From NCBI GenBank assembly GCA_001777915.1, contig MFFN01000004.1:894396-958395 (forward strand): DNA of 64,000 nt, in the 5' to 3' direction. Shown here in pieces: positions 24,857 through 34,500 of this stretch. Position 1 is the first letter of the stretch; every line of letters starts with the position of its first letter. Under the pieces are notes generated by a model. It saw only the letters and a program-made list of their open reading frames with translations. It was not told where the DNA came from and made no database searches. Source of the stretch: Candidatus Edwardsbacteria bacterium RifOxyA12_full_54_48. Lineage in GTDB: Bacteria; Edwardsbacteria; AC1; EtOH8. Made by a program: the position numbers and the translations under genes.

Positions 24857-25564
24857 ATGCAAAAAGGTATCCTATCCATAACGGCGGCGCTGTTGATAAT
24901 GTTGTCAATGATCTCCTGCGGCGGGAAAAAGGCGGTGGCCAAACTTGATGCCGAGGACACTTTTGCCAGGGGCATGGAATTTTTCAACCGGAAGAAATAT
25001 GTGGATGCCATAGACGATTTCAAAGAGATCGTATATAACTACTCCGGCACCAGGGTGGCCGCCGAGGCTTCGTATTACCTGGGGGAATGTTATTTTAACA
25101 CCAAGGATTATGCCACGGCGGTTGACGAGTACCAGCATTTGACCTCCGACTATCCTTCCAGCCCCATGGCCGAAAAGGGCCTGTATCGCATGGCTTACGC
25201 TTATTACAAAATGTCGCCCAACTATGCCCTGGACCAAAGCGAGACCGCCGAAAAATCCAAAAGCACTTTGCAGTTGTATTTTGAGCGCTACCCGGAGGGC
25301 CAGGAGGACGCCCAGAAGCTGCTGCTGCAGGTAAACGAAAAACTGGCTCATAAGGATTACGAGTCAGGCTTGATATATTTCAAGATGAAACAATATTCTC
25401 CGGCCCAGATATATTTCCAGGGCGTCATAAAAGATTATCCCGGCACTTCCTGGGCCGGGAAATCGGGCCAGATGCTGCTGCAGATCGAACCGCTGCTGAA
25501 AAAAACGGCCCCGGCAAAACCTGAGCCTGCGGCCGACAGCACCAAGAGCGACCAGACCGACTAG
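24857..25564 (+). CDS. bamD: Outer-membrane assembly lipoprotein BamD
   Basis: The 235-residue protein has a lipoprotein signal (hydrophobic residues 5-19, lipobox SMIS-C at Cys21) and TPR-type helical repeats: AEDTFARGMEFFNRKKYVDAI, AAEASYYLGECYFNTKDY and AEKGLYRMAYAYYKMS. These match the BamD/YfiO family, the essential lipoprotein of the beta-barrel assembly complex in the outer membrane. The C-terminal tail is Pro/Ala/Lys-rich. It is followed after 9 bp by nadD. A generic TPR lipoprotein is the alternative. Confidence 0.88.
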   Translation: MQKGILSITAALLIMLSMISCGGKKAVAKLDAEDTFARGMEFFNRKKYVDAIDDFKEIVYNYSGTRVAAEASYYLGECYFNTKDYATAVDEYQHLTSDYPSSPMAEKGLYRMAYAYYKMSPNYALDQSETAEKSKSTLQLYFERYPEGQEDAQKLLLQVNEKLAHKDYESGLIYFKMKQYSPAQIYFQGVIKDYPGTSWAGKSGQMLLQIEPLLKKTAPAKPEPAADSTKSDQTD

Positions 25565-25573
25565 GCCAGCTAC

Positions 25574-26182
25574 ATGGCGGTGATCAAAAATAAAATAAAA
25601 AAAATCGGGATCTTCGGGGGCACCTTCGATCCCATCCATTACGGACACTTGATAGCCGCCCAGAGCGCCCTGGAGACCCTGGGGCTGGACCGGCTGATAT
25701 TCGTCCCGGCCGGGAAGCCCCCGCATAAATGCAGCTGGAAGATATCCCCGCCCGCAATAAGATTTAAAATGGTCAAGCTGGGCATTATGGGCAATAAGTA
25801 TTTTACTGCTTCAGATATCGAGCTGGCGTCCGACTGCGCCTCGTATACCGTAGAAAGCCTGAAGAAGTTAAAAAAAATGTTCCCCGGTTCAGAATTATAC
25901 CTATTGATCGGCCTGGATCAGGCCTTGGCCCTATCCGCCTGGAGGAAGCCCGAGGAGATATTAAAAATATGCCAAGTGATGGTTATGTCCCGGCCCGGAT
26001 ACAGTCCTGTGGAGGTTGAGAGCAAATGGAGGAAGGAGACGGGTTTTCTGCCGGTCCCGCTTATCGAGATCAGCGCTTCAGATATCCGGGGGAGGATCTT
26101 TCGCGGTGCCAGCATAGAATACCTGGTGCCCCCCAGTGTCCGACAATACATCCAGCAGCAGGGGCTCTATAAAGATAAATGA
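25574..26182 (+). CDS. nadD: Nicotinate-nucleotide adenylyltransferase
   Basis: NadD joins nicotinate mononucleotide and ATP in NAD synthesis. The 202-residue protein has the nucleotidyltransferase motif GIFGGTFDPIHYGHL, the substrate loop FVPAGKPPHK and the second nucleotide motif ISASDIRGRI. C-terminal VPPSVRQYIQQQGLY is typical. Its stop codon overlaps the ATG of the next, very large gene by 4 bp. Confidence 0.95.
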   Translation: MAVIKNKIKKIGIFGGTFDPIHYGHLIAAQSALETLGLDRLIFVPAGKPPHKCSWKISPPAIRFKMVKLGIMGNKYFTASDIELASDCASYTVESLKKLKKMFPGSELYLLIGLDQALALSAWRKPEEILKICQVMVMSRPGYSPVEVESKWRKETGFLPVPLIEISASDIRGRIFRGASIEYLVPPSVRQYIQQQGLYKDK

Positions 26183-29100
26183 CGGATTTGCGAGATAAAA
26201 CGATGGACTCCCAGAATAATAATTCTCCATCATCAATTTCATTCTGGCAAAATCTGACCGACAAGATGGATTTTGCCAAAAGCCGCCCGGCCATCCGGCC
26301 GGGATGCGAGGAGGCCCGTTTTATCAGCCGCGACGGCAAAGAGTTTTATGTTCTGAAATCCCCCGGCGGAGTGGGCTATATCCGCCTTTCAGTCAAGGAT
26401 CATTTCCTGTTCACACTGCTCGACGGCAGCCGGACGGTCCAGGAGGTCCTGGTGGAGTATTTCAGGAAATACGGCGCCCTGGCCTTCTCCAGGCTGGGGA
26501 CCCTGGTACAGGAGCTCTTCAAAGGGGGCTTTCTTTCCGAAAGCCCGAGATCTTTCTACCGCAGGCTTCTCAAGAGGATCAAACTTGACAAACCACTGGT
26601 CAAGCTTATTGATCTCTTAAAATCGCTGCCCCGGCGGCAGTGGCCGATTGCAAATCTGGACACCGGCATCACCTGGCTGTATGAAAAAGGCTTCAAACTG
26701 TTCTATTTCAGGCCGGTGCAGATAGTTGCCGCCGTCTTTTCCCTGGCAGGGTTATTCATGTTTGCCCACCTATTCAGGGCCGGAGAATACAGCCTGTTTA
26801 AATCGTCCGGCTCGGTCGTTTTGGGGCTGGCGGTGCTGGTGCTCCTCAATTACGTTTCCATTGTGGCCCATGAGCTCTCACATGCCCTGGCCTGCAAACA
26901 TTACGGGCGGCGTGTCAACAGCGGCGGTGTGATCATAAATACAGTCTTTCCGTCCTTCTATGTTGATATCACGGACTCCTGGCTGCTGCCCAAGCGAAAA
27001 AGGGTTCTGATATCACTGATAGGGCCTTTCTCCCAGGCATTTATCGCCGGGGTCCTGTCGGCCGTAATAATGATATTTCCCCATCTTTTCATCAATCCGC
27101 TGCTTTATAAATTCGCCTTTCTGTCCTACCTGACGGTGTTCCTCAATCTCAATCCGTTGCTGGAGCTGGACGGATATTACGTTCTGATAGACTGGCTGGA
27201 GATCCCGGGCCTTAAGGCCAAGGCCTCCGATTTCGTCAAGAAACGGTTATGGCCTAAGATCAGGACCAGAGAGCCGTTTAGCTGGCAGGACAAGGTCTTC
27301 ACGGCCTACGGCCTGGGCGCCATCATTTGGTCGGCTCTGGCCCTGGCCATCGTGGGGTATTTCTGGCGGATAAGAGCCCAGCAGATAGGGAGCCATTTAT
27401 TCAACGCTACCAGCCAGCAGCTGCGCCTGATCCTTCTATTGGGAGTTGGTGTGATAATCTTGGCGGCAATGGGAGCTGCTTATAAAAAGATAAAACTTAT
27501 GGCGGTCAGCCTCTGGAGGGGCTTTACCGACCTGATATATCGCAGACCGGCAGCCATGGCCGGCGCCCTTTTCTTTTTATGCCTGCTGGGCAGCTTCATT
27601 TACAGCCATATTCAAGGCTGGCCGGCCATCGCCATCTCAATCACCTTTGCCCTGGTGCTGGGGGCGCTTTCCCAGAGGGTTTATTCCTATTATAAAGGAT
27701 CTTCATTGTGGCTGGTGTTGATGGGGCTTCTTCTGGCGGCCCTGGGAAGCCTATTCATAAAGATATTTCCGGTTGGCCTTCGGCCGGCCGTTTGGCTGAT
27801 CGGGTCGGTGGCATTGTTTGCCGCCACCTATACCCAATTTTCCTTTTCCAGCCTGCGCCGCTGGCGGCAGTGGCAGCGGGTATTGTGGGGCGGGCTGTGG
27901 TTCGGAATACTGGTATTGCTGGGGTATTTTCACGGGATGTCCACTTGGCGGACCCTGGCCATAATGCTTTCCACCACCGCCTTTCTGATGCTGTTGTCGC
28001 TGGTGTGGCACAACATGGGCTCTTCGCTGGAATATTTTTGGATATACTTTTTGCTTGGCATCATCTCTTGGAACATCATACTTATATTTTCGCTATTCAA
28101 TTTTGGTTTTCTTGCCGCGCTGCTTTTGGTGTTTGCCGTGTTTTGGCTGTATTTGATAATAAAAAGCGCCCGCTGGCTCCCGGAGAGCGCAAGCTTTGAA
28201 CCGGCATCGTCCGAAAAAAGAAGGATGCGCCAGGCCGCCGTAAAGATCTACCGGATGGCAAGCAGTTATTTTGCCTCGTTTTTCGGCCAGGGGCAGGCCC
28301 GGGCGATGGACGACCGCCTTAATCTGATCATGATAGAAAAGAACTGGCCGATCCGCCTTTACGGCAACCGAAGCGAGGAACGATTTGAGCGCAGTACCGG
28401 TATAGTCGACCGGAGCCAGGCTTTCCGGGGCATGCTGGATGAAGTGTTGAATTACCTTTCCCATGAGGTGGGCGATTATTTTGCCAGGAATACAATAAAA
28501 ACGGCCTATCAAAGCCTTTATTGGGAGGAGCGGGAGATAGCCCAGCAGTACTTGATGAAGGGTTCTCTGTGGGCCAGGGATATGGCTGTGGCCAATCTCA
28601 AACAGGAGAAGCGTGACGCCCAGAATGTCATTGCCGGGGTGGCAAGGTTTTGGGAATTGGGCGAAGAGGAAACAACCCTGTTCTATTCCCACCTCAAGGA
28701 GGAAAGGGTCCGTTCCGGAGAGATGATCATAAGACAGGGCGAACCGGGCGACAAGTTCTATATCATTAAATCCGGCCAGGTGGAGGTGGTAATCTCCCGC
28801 AAAGGCGAGCCCGATCTGATGGCGGCCAACCTTTCCCGCGGGGATTATTTCGGCGAGATAGCCCTGATCAAGAACGTCCCCCGAACCGCGTCGGTAAGAG
28901 CCGTGGCCGACTGCTCCCTGTTGGTTCTGGAACGGAAGGATTTCGAGTCCCTGATGGCCAGAAAGGTGGATCTGGCGGTCCGGATCGATCGGCTGATAGA
29001 GAACCGGGGCTTTCTGATAAAACTGCCGCTATTTTCCGAGTTCGCTCCGGCTCAAGTGGCTATGGCCGCCTCCCGTCTGGTTCCTGAAAGATACCACCCC

Positions 29101-29421
29101 GGACAACCGGTAATAATTCAAGGGGAAATTGGCGACAGTTTTTTCATCATCAAAGAGGGCCGCTTGGACGTCCTGGTGATGAAGGACGGACAGAAGAACA
29201 AGGTGGCCGAACTGGGTCCCGGCGAGTATTTTGGCGAGATAGCCTTGCTGCTTGATGTTCCTCGCACGGCCGATGTAGTGGCCGTTACGGAATGCCTGGT
29301 GCTCCGGCTCCATAAGGACGACTTTAAAAGTCTTTTAGGGGAGCAGCTGTATTTTGCCAAGAGCTTGGAGAGGACATCAAGCCGGAGGATGAGCGATACC
29401 AGGCACAAGATAAGTTTTTAG
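26179..29421 (+). CDS. Multi-spanning M50-type metalloprotease fused to two cyclic-nucleotide-binding domains
   Basis: A 1080-residue membrane protein. Residues ~45-120 form a PqqD-like winged-helix region (FLFTLLDGSRTVQEVLVEY). Residues ~180-410 resemble M50 'peptide zinc metalloprotease' proteins, with HELSH at 231-235 as the zinc-binding HExxH and LNPLLELDGYYVL (~residue 320-332) as the third-ligand motif. Many further membrane helices run to ~residue 680. A soluble linker leads to two cNMP-binding domains (~825-930 and ~950-1055). Each has an intact phosphate-binding cassette (FGEIALIKNVPRTASV; FGEIALLLDVPRTADV) with the Glu and Arg that contact the cyclic nucleotide. It overlaps nadD by 4 bp, and a cyclase is encoded downstream. 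cNMP-controlled intramembrane cleavage or export is inferred. ATG 26203 is an alternative start. Confidence 0.85.
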   Translation: MTDLRDKTMDSQNNNSPSSISFWQNLTDKMDFAKSRPAIRPGCEEARFISRDGKEFYVLKSPGGVGYIRLSVKDHFLFTLLDGSRTVQEVLVEYFRKYGALAFSRLGTLVQELFKGGFLSESPRSFYRRLLKRIKLDKPLVKLIDLLKSLPRRQWPIANLDTGITWLYEKGFKLFYFRPVQIVAAVFSLAGLFMFAHLFRAGEYSLFKSSGSVVLGLAVLVLLNYVSIVAHELSHALACKHYGRRVNSGGVIINTVFPSFYVDITDSWLLPKRKRVLISLIGPFSQAFIAGVLSAVIMIFPHLFINPLLYKFAFLSYLTVFLNLNPLLELDGYYVLIDWLEIPGLKAKASDFVKKRLWPKIRTREPFSWQDKVFTAYGLGAIIWSALALAIVGYFWRIRAQQIGSHLFNATSQQLRLILLLGVGVIILAAMGAAYKKIKLMAVSLWRGFTDLIYRRPAAMAGALFFLCLLGSFIYSHIQGWPAIAISITFALVLGALSQRVYSYYKGSSLWLVLMGLLLAALGSLFIKIFPVGLRPAVWLIGSVALFAATYTQFSFSSLRRWRQWQRVLWGGLWFGILVLLGYFHGMSTWRTLAIMLSTTAFLMLLSLVWHNMGSSLEYFWIYFLLGIISWNIILIFSLFNFGFLAALLLVFAVFWLYLIIKSARWLPESASFEPASSEKRRMRQAAVKIYRMASSYFASFFGQGQARAMDDRLNLIMIEKNWPIRLYGNRSEERFERSTGIVDRSQAFRGMLDEVLNYLSHEVGDYFARNTIKTAYQSLYWEEREIAQQYLMKGSLWARDMAVANLKQEKRDAQNVIAGVARFWELGEEETTLFYSHLKEERVRSGEMIIRQGEPGDKFYIIKSGQVEVVISRKGEPDLMAANLSRGDYFGEIALIKNVPRTASVRAVADCSLLVLERKDFESLMARKVDLAVRIDRLIENRGFLIKLPLFSEFAPAQVAMAASRLVPERYHPGQPVIIQGEIGDSFFIIKEGRLDVLVMKDGQKNKVAELGPGEYFGEIALLLDVPRTADVVAVTECLVLRLHKDDFKSLLGEQLYFAKSLERTSSRRMSDTRHKISF

Positions 29422-29516
29422 CAAGGTAAATAAAAGGCGGCGGGATATAAATTTATCTGATTTTCAGTTGATGAGCAGCAAGCATAAATTATACAATAGA
29501 AAAGCAGGCCCAAAAC

Positions 29517-30284
29517 TTGATTATAAAGGATCTTCACACCCATACATTATATTCTGACGGGAAACTTAAACCGGAAGAAGTATGCTCCATAGCCAAGGCC
29601 AAGGGATATCTGGTGGGTATCTCCGATCACTGCGGCGAAGGGAGTTTCCAGATAAACAGCGACGACCAATTCCGGCATTACCTTCAGGCTTTGGAAAGGC
29701 TTCCGGTATTCAGATCGGCCGAGTTGGACCTGGGCACCGAGATCAGAATATCGCGGCAATTGCTGGATGAATGCGATTATCTCATCGGAGGGGTGCATTC
29801 GATCGGCGACCTGAATTTTTTTGACAGCCAGGCGCAAGTGACCGCCCCTCGGGCCATCACTGAACAGCTGTTGGACCTGATTGAAACAAAGGCCCAGCAG
29901 CACAGATTTCACATACTGGCCCATCCGGGGCTTCTCCCGTTAAAACTCAGACCGGATGCAGAAAAGATCCTGGATAACAAATGGAGCCAGCTCCTGGTGG
30001 GGCTGGCCCTGAAGTACGATTTTGCTCTGGAGATCAGTTCCCGGTGGGAACTGCCGGGATACGAAACGATACAAATTGCTTTGGAGGCCGGGGTAAGGTT
30101 TTCATTGGGTTCGGACGGCCACGACCGGGGAACGGTATGCCTATTGGACCATTCGCTGGCAATAGTGAATAAGCTAGGCATTGCCGAGGAAAATATATTC
30201 CCAGGGAGAAGATCAGCCGACGGAGAGGCTGTCCTCGATCCTTTCGTTGAGCACCCTGATCCGGGCGGAAAGCACCCGGGATAA
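29517..30284 (+). CDS. PHP-domain phosphoesterase
   Basis: The 255-residue protein starts at TTG 29517, which puts the PHP metal motif DLHTHTLYSDG at residues 5-15 (His7, His9). Further conserved points are GISDHCG, the Glu in LDLGTE, GGVHSIGD, the ILAHPG His and SLGSDGHD. The family hydrolyses phosphoesters (histidinol phosphate, nucleotides, DNA), and the substrate here is unknown. Its last ~24 codons overlap, in the opposite direction, the end of a cyclic-nucleotide-binding gene (30213-30671). Placement inside a cNMP locus makes a cyclic-nucleotide phosphodiesterase role possible, but this is inference only. Confidence 0.8.
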   Translation: MIIKDLHTHTLYSDGKLKPEEVCSIAKAKGYLVGISDHCGEGSFQINSDDQFRHYLQALERLPVFRSAELDLGTEIRISRQLLDECDYLIGGVHSIGDLNFFDSQAQVTAPRAITEQLLDLIETKAQQHRFHILAHPGLLPLKLRPDAEKILDNKWSQLLVGLALKYDFALEISSRWELPGYETIQIALEAGVRFSLGSDGHDRGTVCLLDHSLAIVNKLGIAEENIFPGRRSADGEAVLDPFVEHPDPGGKHPG

Positions 30285-30671
30285 AGCTAACATTGTCTTG
30301 GCGGCAATCTTGGGCTCTTTTTCAACCAGGTAGGCGATGTGCTTTCTGGTCAGCACGAAAATCTCGGTCTGTTCAAGGGCCACCACATTGGCCGAACGGG
30401 GGGCTTTATCTAAAAGAGACATCTCTCCGAAGAACTTCCCGGGGCCCAGCTCGGCCAGGATAATATCCGTCTGTTCGGCCGGCAGACTGATCTGCACCCT
30501 ACCGCTTTTTACCATGTAGAGACTGTCCCCCGGGGCGTCCTTTTGACAGATCAATGCTCCGGGCATGAAGCTTTCGGCATCGGTGGACATAATTTGAGTA
30601 ATCTTCAAAAATTCCTCATCGGTCAATTCCTGAAAAAGCAGGCATTGCCGCAGGCCGGTAACCTCGTCCAT
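30213..30671 (-). CDS. Single-domain cyclic-nucleotide-binding protein
   Basis: The 152-residue protein is one CAP-type cNMP-binding domain without a DNA-binding helix-turn-helix. The segment PGDSLYMVKSGRVQISL and the cassette FFGEMSLLDKAPRSANVV are intact, with Glu and Arg present. The C-terminal ~35 residues are helical. AAAGGA lies upstream of its ATG. It is the only - strand gene in this locus. It is divergent from the next cNMP gene (38 bp between starts) and its 3' end overlaps the PHP gene by 72 bp. Confidence 0.85.
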   Translation of the reverse strand: MDEVTGLRQCLLFQELTDEEFLKITQIMSTDAESFMPGALICQKDAPGDSLYMVKSGRVQISLPAEQTDIILAELGPGKFFGEMSLLDKAPRSANVVALEQTEIFVLTRKHIAYLVEKEPKIAAKTMLALSRVLSARIRVLNERIEDSLSVG

Positions 30672-30709
30672 GTAAATATCCTTTCTATTATTTTTGGGAG
30701 GAAGACATA

Positions 30710-31162
30710 ATGACCAATATTGTTGAGGCCCTTAAAGGCAACAACCTGTTCAGCGCCCTCACCCCTGAGGAGCTGGAGAGGATATCCCGGCTTATCTTCG
30801 TAAGATCATACCGGTCCGGCAGGACCCTGTTCTTTGAGGGCACTCCCGGGGAGGTGATGTACCTGATCCATTCCGGCAAGGTCGGGATATACAAGACCGT
30901 AAAAGACAAAGAGGAACTGCTGCTGGCCACCCTTGGCCCCGGCAGCTATTTCGGCGAGATGTCACTGCTGGATTCCCAGCCCCGTTCAGCCACCGCCAGA
31001 ATATCAGAGGACGGAGAGCTGGTAGTGATCACCAAAAAGGTCTTTGAACAGATGCTGGAAACCGACCCCAAAATAACGTCAAAACTCCTGATCACCCTGG
31101 TAAAGGTGGCCTTGCATCGCTTGAGAACGACGGATGAGAAATTCAAGGATCAGAACAACTGA
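30710..31162 (+). CDS. Single-domain cyclic-nucleotide-binding protein
   Basis: The 150-residue protein is a lone cNMP-binding domain: NLFSALTPEELERISRL, the beta-barrel segment GEVMYLIHSGKVGIYK and the cassette YFGEMSLLDSQPRSATA with the Glu and Arg that hold the cyclic phosphate. There is no HTH or other output domain, so it probably acts by protein contact. GGGAGGA precedes the ATG. It is divergent from a paralogue and followed by a small gene and an adenylyl cyclase. Confidence 0.85.
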   Translation: MTNIVEALKGNNLFSALTPEELERISRLIFVRSYRSGRTLFFEGTPGEVMYLIHSGKVGIYKTVKDKEELLLATLGPGSYFGEMSLLDSQPRSATARISEDGELVVITKKVFEQMLETDPKITSKLLITLVKVALHRLRTTDEKFKDQNN

Positions 31163-31241
31163 CGCCCATCACTATATAGCATAGCAAAAGAAGACTTTGC
31201 TGTCAAGAAATAATGAATCTTTTAAACCGGGGGCATAGGAC

Positions 31242-31571
31242 ATGAGCAAACCGCAATCAAAAATCGACCAGGCTACCCCGATCCAAAAAAAGAACTATGG
31301 GTACTACCTAAAGCTGGTTGTCTTTTTGGAAAAACTCAAAAGGGAAAGCGACATGGACCTGGGGCCTAAACTGCTGGATAAGATCATCGACGCCCAGAGG
31401 GGGGGCGAATTGGCCTCCGAACAGGTGATGGAGCTTTCGGAGAGGATCCAGGGTTGGGTGGAAAGGCAGCACCAATACTTTGCCAGCCAGGAATTTCAGA
31501 TGAAAAAACTGTTGAGGGCCATGGAGACCGGCGATCGCAGGGTAATAAAATCCAGGGTTCCACGTAGCTAA
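31242..31571 (+). CDS. Small hydrophilic protein of unknown function upstream of the adenylyl cyclase
   Basis: I do not recognise this 109-residue protein. It is mostly helical and charged, with no signal peptide, Cys pair or membrane segment. The middle (LKRESDMDLGPKLLDKIIDAQRGGELASEQVMELSERI) looks like an amphipathic helical hairpin. AGGA lies before the ATG. It ends 22 bp before the cyclase gene and is likely co-transcribed, so a partner or regulator of the cyclase is possible. Confidence 0.65.
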   Translation: MSKPQSKIDQATPIQKKNYGYYLKLVVFLEKLKRESDMDLGPKLLDKIIDAQRGGELASEQVMELSERIQGWVERQHQYFASQEFQMKKLLRAMETGDRRVIKSRVPRS

Positions 31572-31593
31572 AGATACAGAAAAGGAGCCAATA

Positions 31594-34500
31594 ATGGAAC
31601 AGCGGGAGCTCGTAAAAAAAATACTGGAGAAACTGGATCATATAACCGGCAGGGAAAGCAGCTTGTTGCAGGGGGACCTGGAGCAGGCTGTTTTTGCCAA
31701 ACTGGGCCAGGTGGAGAAGATAATATCATCCATTCAGAAATATTTGCCCAAAAGGGTGATAGACAAGATTCTGCTCAACCCCGATGGGGTCAAGGTGGAA
31801 GGGGAGCGCCGGCAGGTCACTGTTTTGTTCGGGGACCTGTCGGGCTTCACCGCCATGTCCGAAACCATGGATCCGGAACAGGTGGTGGAGGTGGTCAATC
31901 AGTATTTCGATACCATGGTGGAGATAGCCTCCCGCTATGGCGGACATATCGATAAATTCATGGGAGATGCGCTGATGGTGCTTTTCGGAGCTCCAGTGGC
32001 CCATGAGGATGATCCGTTAAGAGCCTGTATGGCGGCCATCGAGATGCTGGAGGCCATGGATCGTTTCAGCGCCGAGAGAAAAATGGATCTGGCCATGAGC
32101 ATCGGCCTGAACACCGGGGAGGTGGTGGCGCTCAATGTCGGCTCCAAGGAAAGAATGGAATATACCGTCATCGGCGACGGGGTCAACTTGGCGGCCCGGC
32201 TGGAGAAGGTGGCCACCGCCCGGGAATGCGTTATCGGTGAAAACACCTACCGGCAGGTAAAAGGCAAGATCAAGCTGAAGAAACTCAAACCAGTGATGGT
32301 GAAGGGTAAGTCCAAGCCCCAGAATGTCTACCTGATCCAGGGGCGGATGGATGAGGCCGGTCAGGCCAGTACATTGCGGGCGGGCAGCATCAATCTGGTG
32401 GGTCGTATGGCCGAGATGGACAGCATCAAGCAGGCACTCGCCAAGGCCAAAGACTCACGGGGGCAGGTGGTGGCCATCACCGGGGACCCCGGGGTAGGCA
32501 AGTCCAGGATCGCCAAAGAACTGGAATTGCTGGCCAGGGACCAAGGATTCAAATTTGCCAAGGGCAAATGCCATTCCTATTCCAACAACGTGGCTTATCT
32601 GCCCTTTATCAGGCAGATGCATCTGGTCTTCAACATCGAAGAAAAGGACAGCAGTGAAAGAAAGCTTGAAAAGATCCAAGAAATTCTCCATATGCTGGAC
32701 CTGGGCGATTTCGAATCATTTTTAGGGTCTTTGCTGGGCATCAATTACCCCGAAATAGAAGGGCTGGATCCGGAAAAACGCAAGAGGAAAACCTTCGAAG
32801 GCATCCAGGAGCTTTACCTGCGTCTGTCAAAAAAACAGCCGCTGGTCGTTGCCTTTGAGGACCTGCAATGGGCCGATACCCTGAGCCTGGAACTGCTGGA
32901 GCATCTGGTGGATGCTACCGCAGGCCAGGCGCTGTTGATCTGCGCCGACTTCCGCCCGGAGCTGGCCCTGCCCTTCATCGGCAAGCCCTATTGCCTGAAT
33001 ATAACCCTGAAACCGTTGGGAAAACAGGAGGCCTGGCAGATGGTCTCGGCCCTGGCGGCAGTTTCTGATGTCGAGGATCAGGTGCTGAACAAGCTTTTGG
33101 AAAGGACCGAGGGTAATCCCCTGTTCATAGAGGAAGTGATCCGGCACCTGATATCGCGGCGGCTGGTGAGGCGCGAGGGGGAAAGCCTGGTTCCTTCAAA
33201 AAGATTTGGAAAGATGACCCTTCCCAACACCGTGGCTTCGGTGGTACTGGGCCGGATCGACAAACTGGGAGAGGAGCTGAGAAGAGTCCTGCAGTATTCG
33301 GCGGTGATCGGCAAGGAATTCGACCGGACGGTGCTGGCCAAACTGCTCAAGCAGCCGGAGGAAAAGATCCAATCCCTGCTGGACAGCCTGGAACATTTCG
33401 AGGGGCTGCTCTATTCCAAGCTGGTGGACACCAGACGGGTCTACGAATTTCATTCCACCACCACCCATGAGGCGACCTATTCCACCCTGCTCAAGCAAAG
33501 GAGAAAGGAACTGCACGGCAAGGTGGCCATGACCCTGGAGAACGAGTACCGGGACAACCTTTTCTTCCATCTGGAGGATCTGGCCCATCACTATTACAAC
33601 AGCAGCAATCAGGACAAAGCGCTATCCTACCTGCACCGGGCGGGAGATAAATCCCGCGGGCTTTATGCCAATCCCGAGGCCATTGAGTTCTACGAAAAGG
33701 GGCTTACGGTCCTGAAGGCGCTAAAGGAAAATGATGACAGGCTTTTGGAAAAGGCCGAGATCCTGGGGGCCCAGGGAGCCATCTACCGGCTGATAGGTGA
33801 AATGAGCCGGGCTCTTAAAAATCTCAATCAGGCAGTCAAGGCAACAGCCGGTGGTGGCAATAGCGCCGTCTCCCGGAAATACACATTAGAGGTCGGCATC
33901 ATCCATGATATGCTGGGCCAGGCCGACCGCGCCTTAGTCCTGTGGCAAAAAGTACAGAAAGCGGCCCAAAAGGACAAGGACAAGGAGGCCCAGGCCCTTT
34001 CCCTGCAAAATCAAGGACTTCTATGCTTGCGAAAAGGGGACCCGGCCAAAGCCGTCGAGGATTTCCAGACGGCCCTGAAGGTATTTGAGGAACTCAAGGT
34101 CAAAAAACACATTGCCCGGATAAACTCGCACCTGGCCCAGGCTCAAGAGGTCATGGGGAATCTCGACAAAGCCATCGAGCACAATGGCACCGCCCTGGCG
34201 ATATCACAGGAGATCAATTACCTGGAGGGGATAGCCTCGTACAATAATAACCTGGGCATCAACCTGTTGATGACCGGCAGCATCGAGCAGGCGGCGGTCA
34301 ATTTCCGGACCGCCTATAACCTGGCCGGGAAGATCGGCGACCGAAGGGTCGAAGCCCTGGCCGGTTTCAACCTGGGCAACTGCCAGTACATCATGGGGAA
34401 TTACGATTCGGCTCATGAATATTACCAAGGAGCCCTGGCCTCGGCCCGGGAGATAGGCGATATCGCCCAGCAGATGAACATAGACATCAACCTGGGATGT

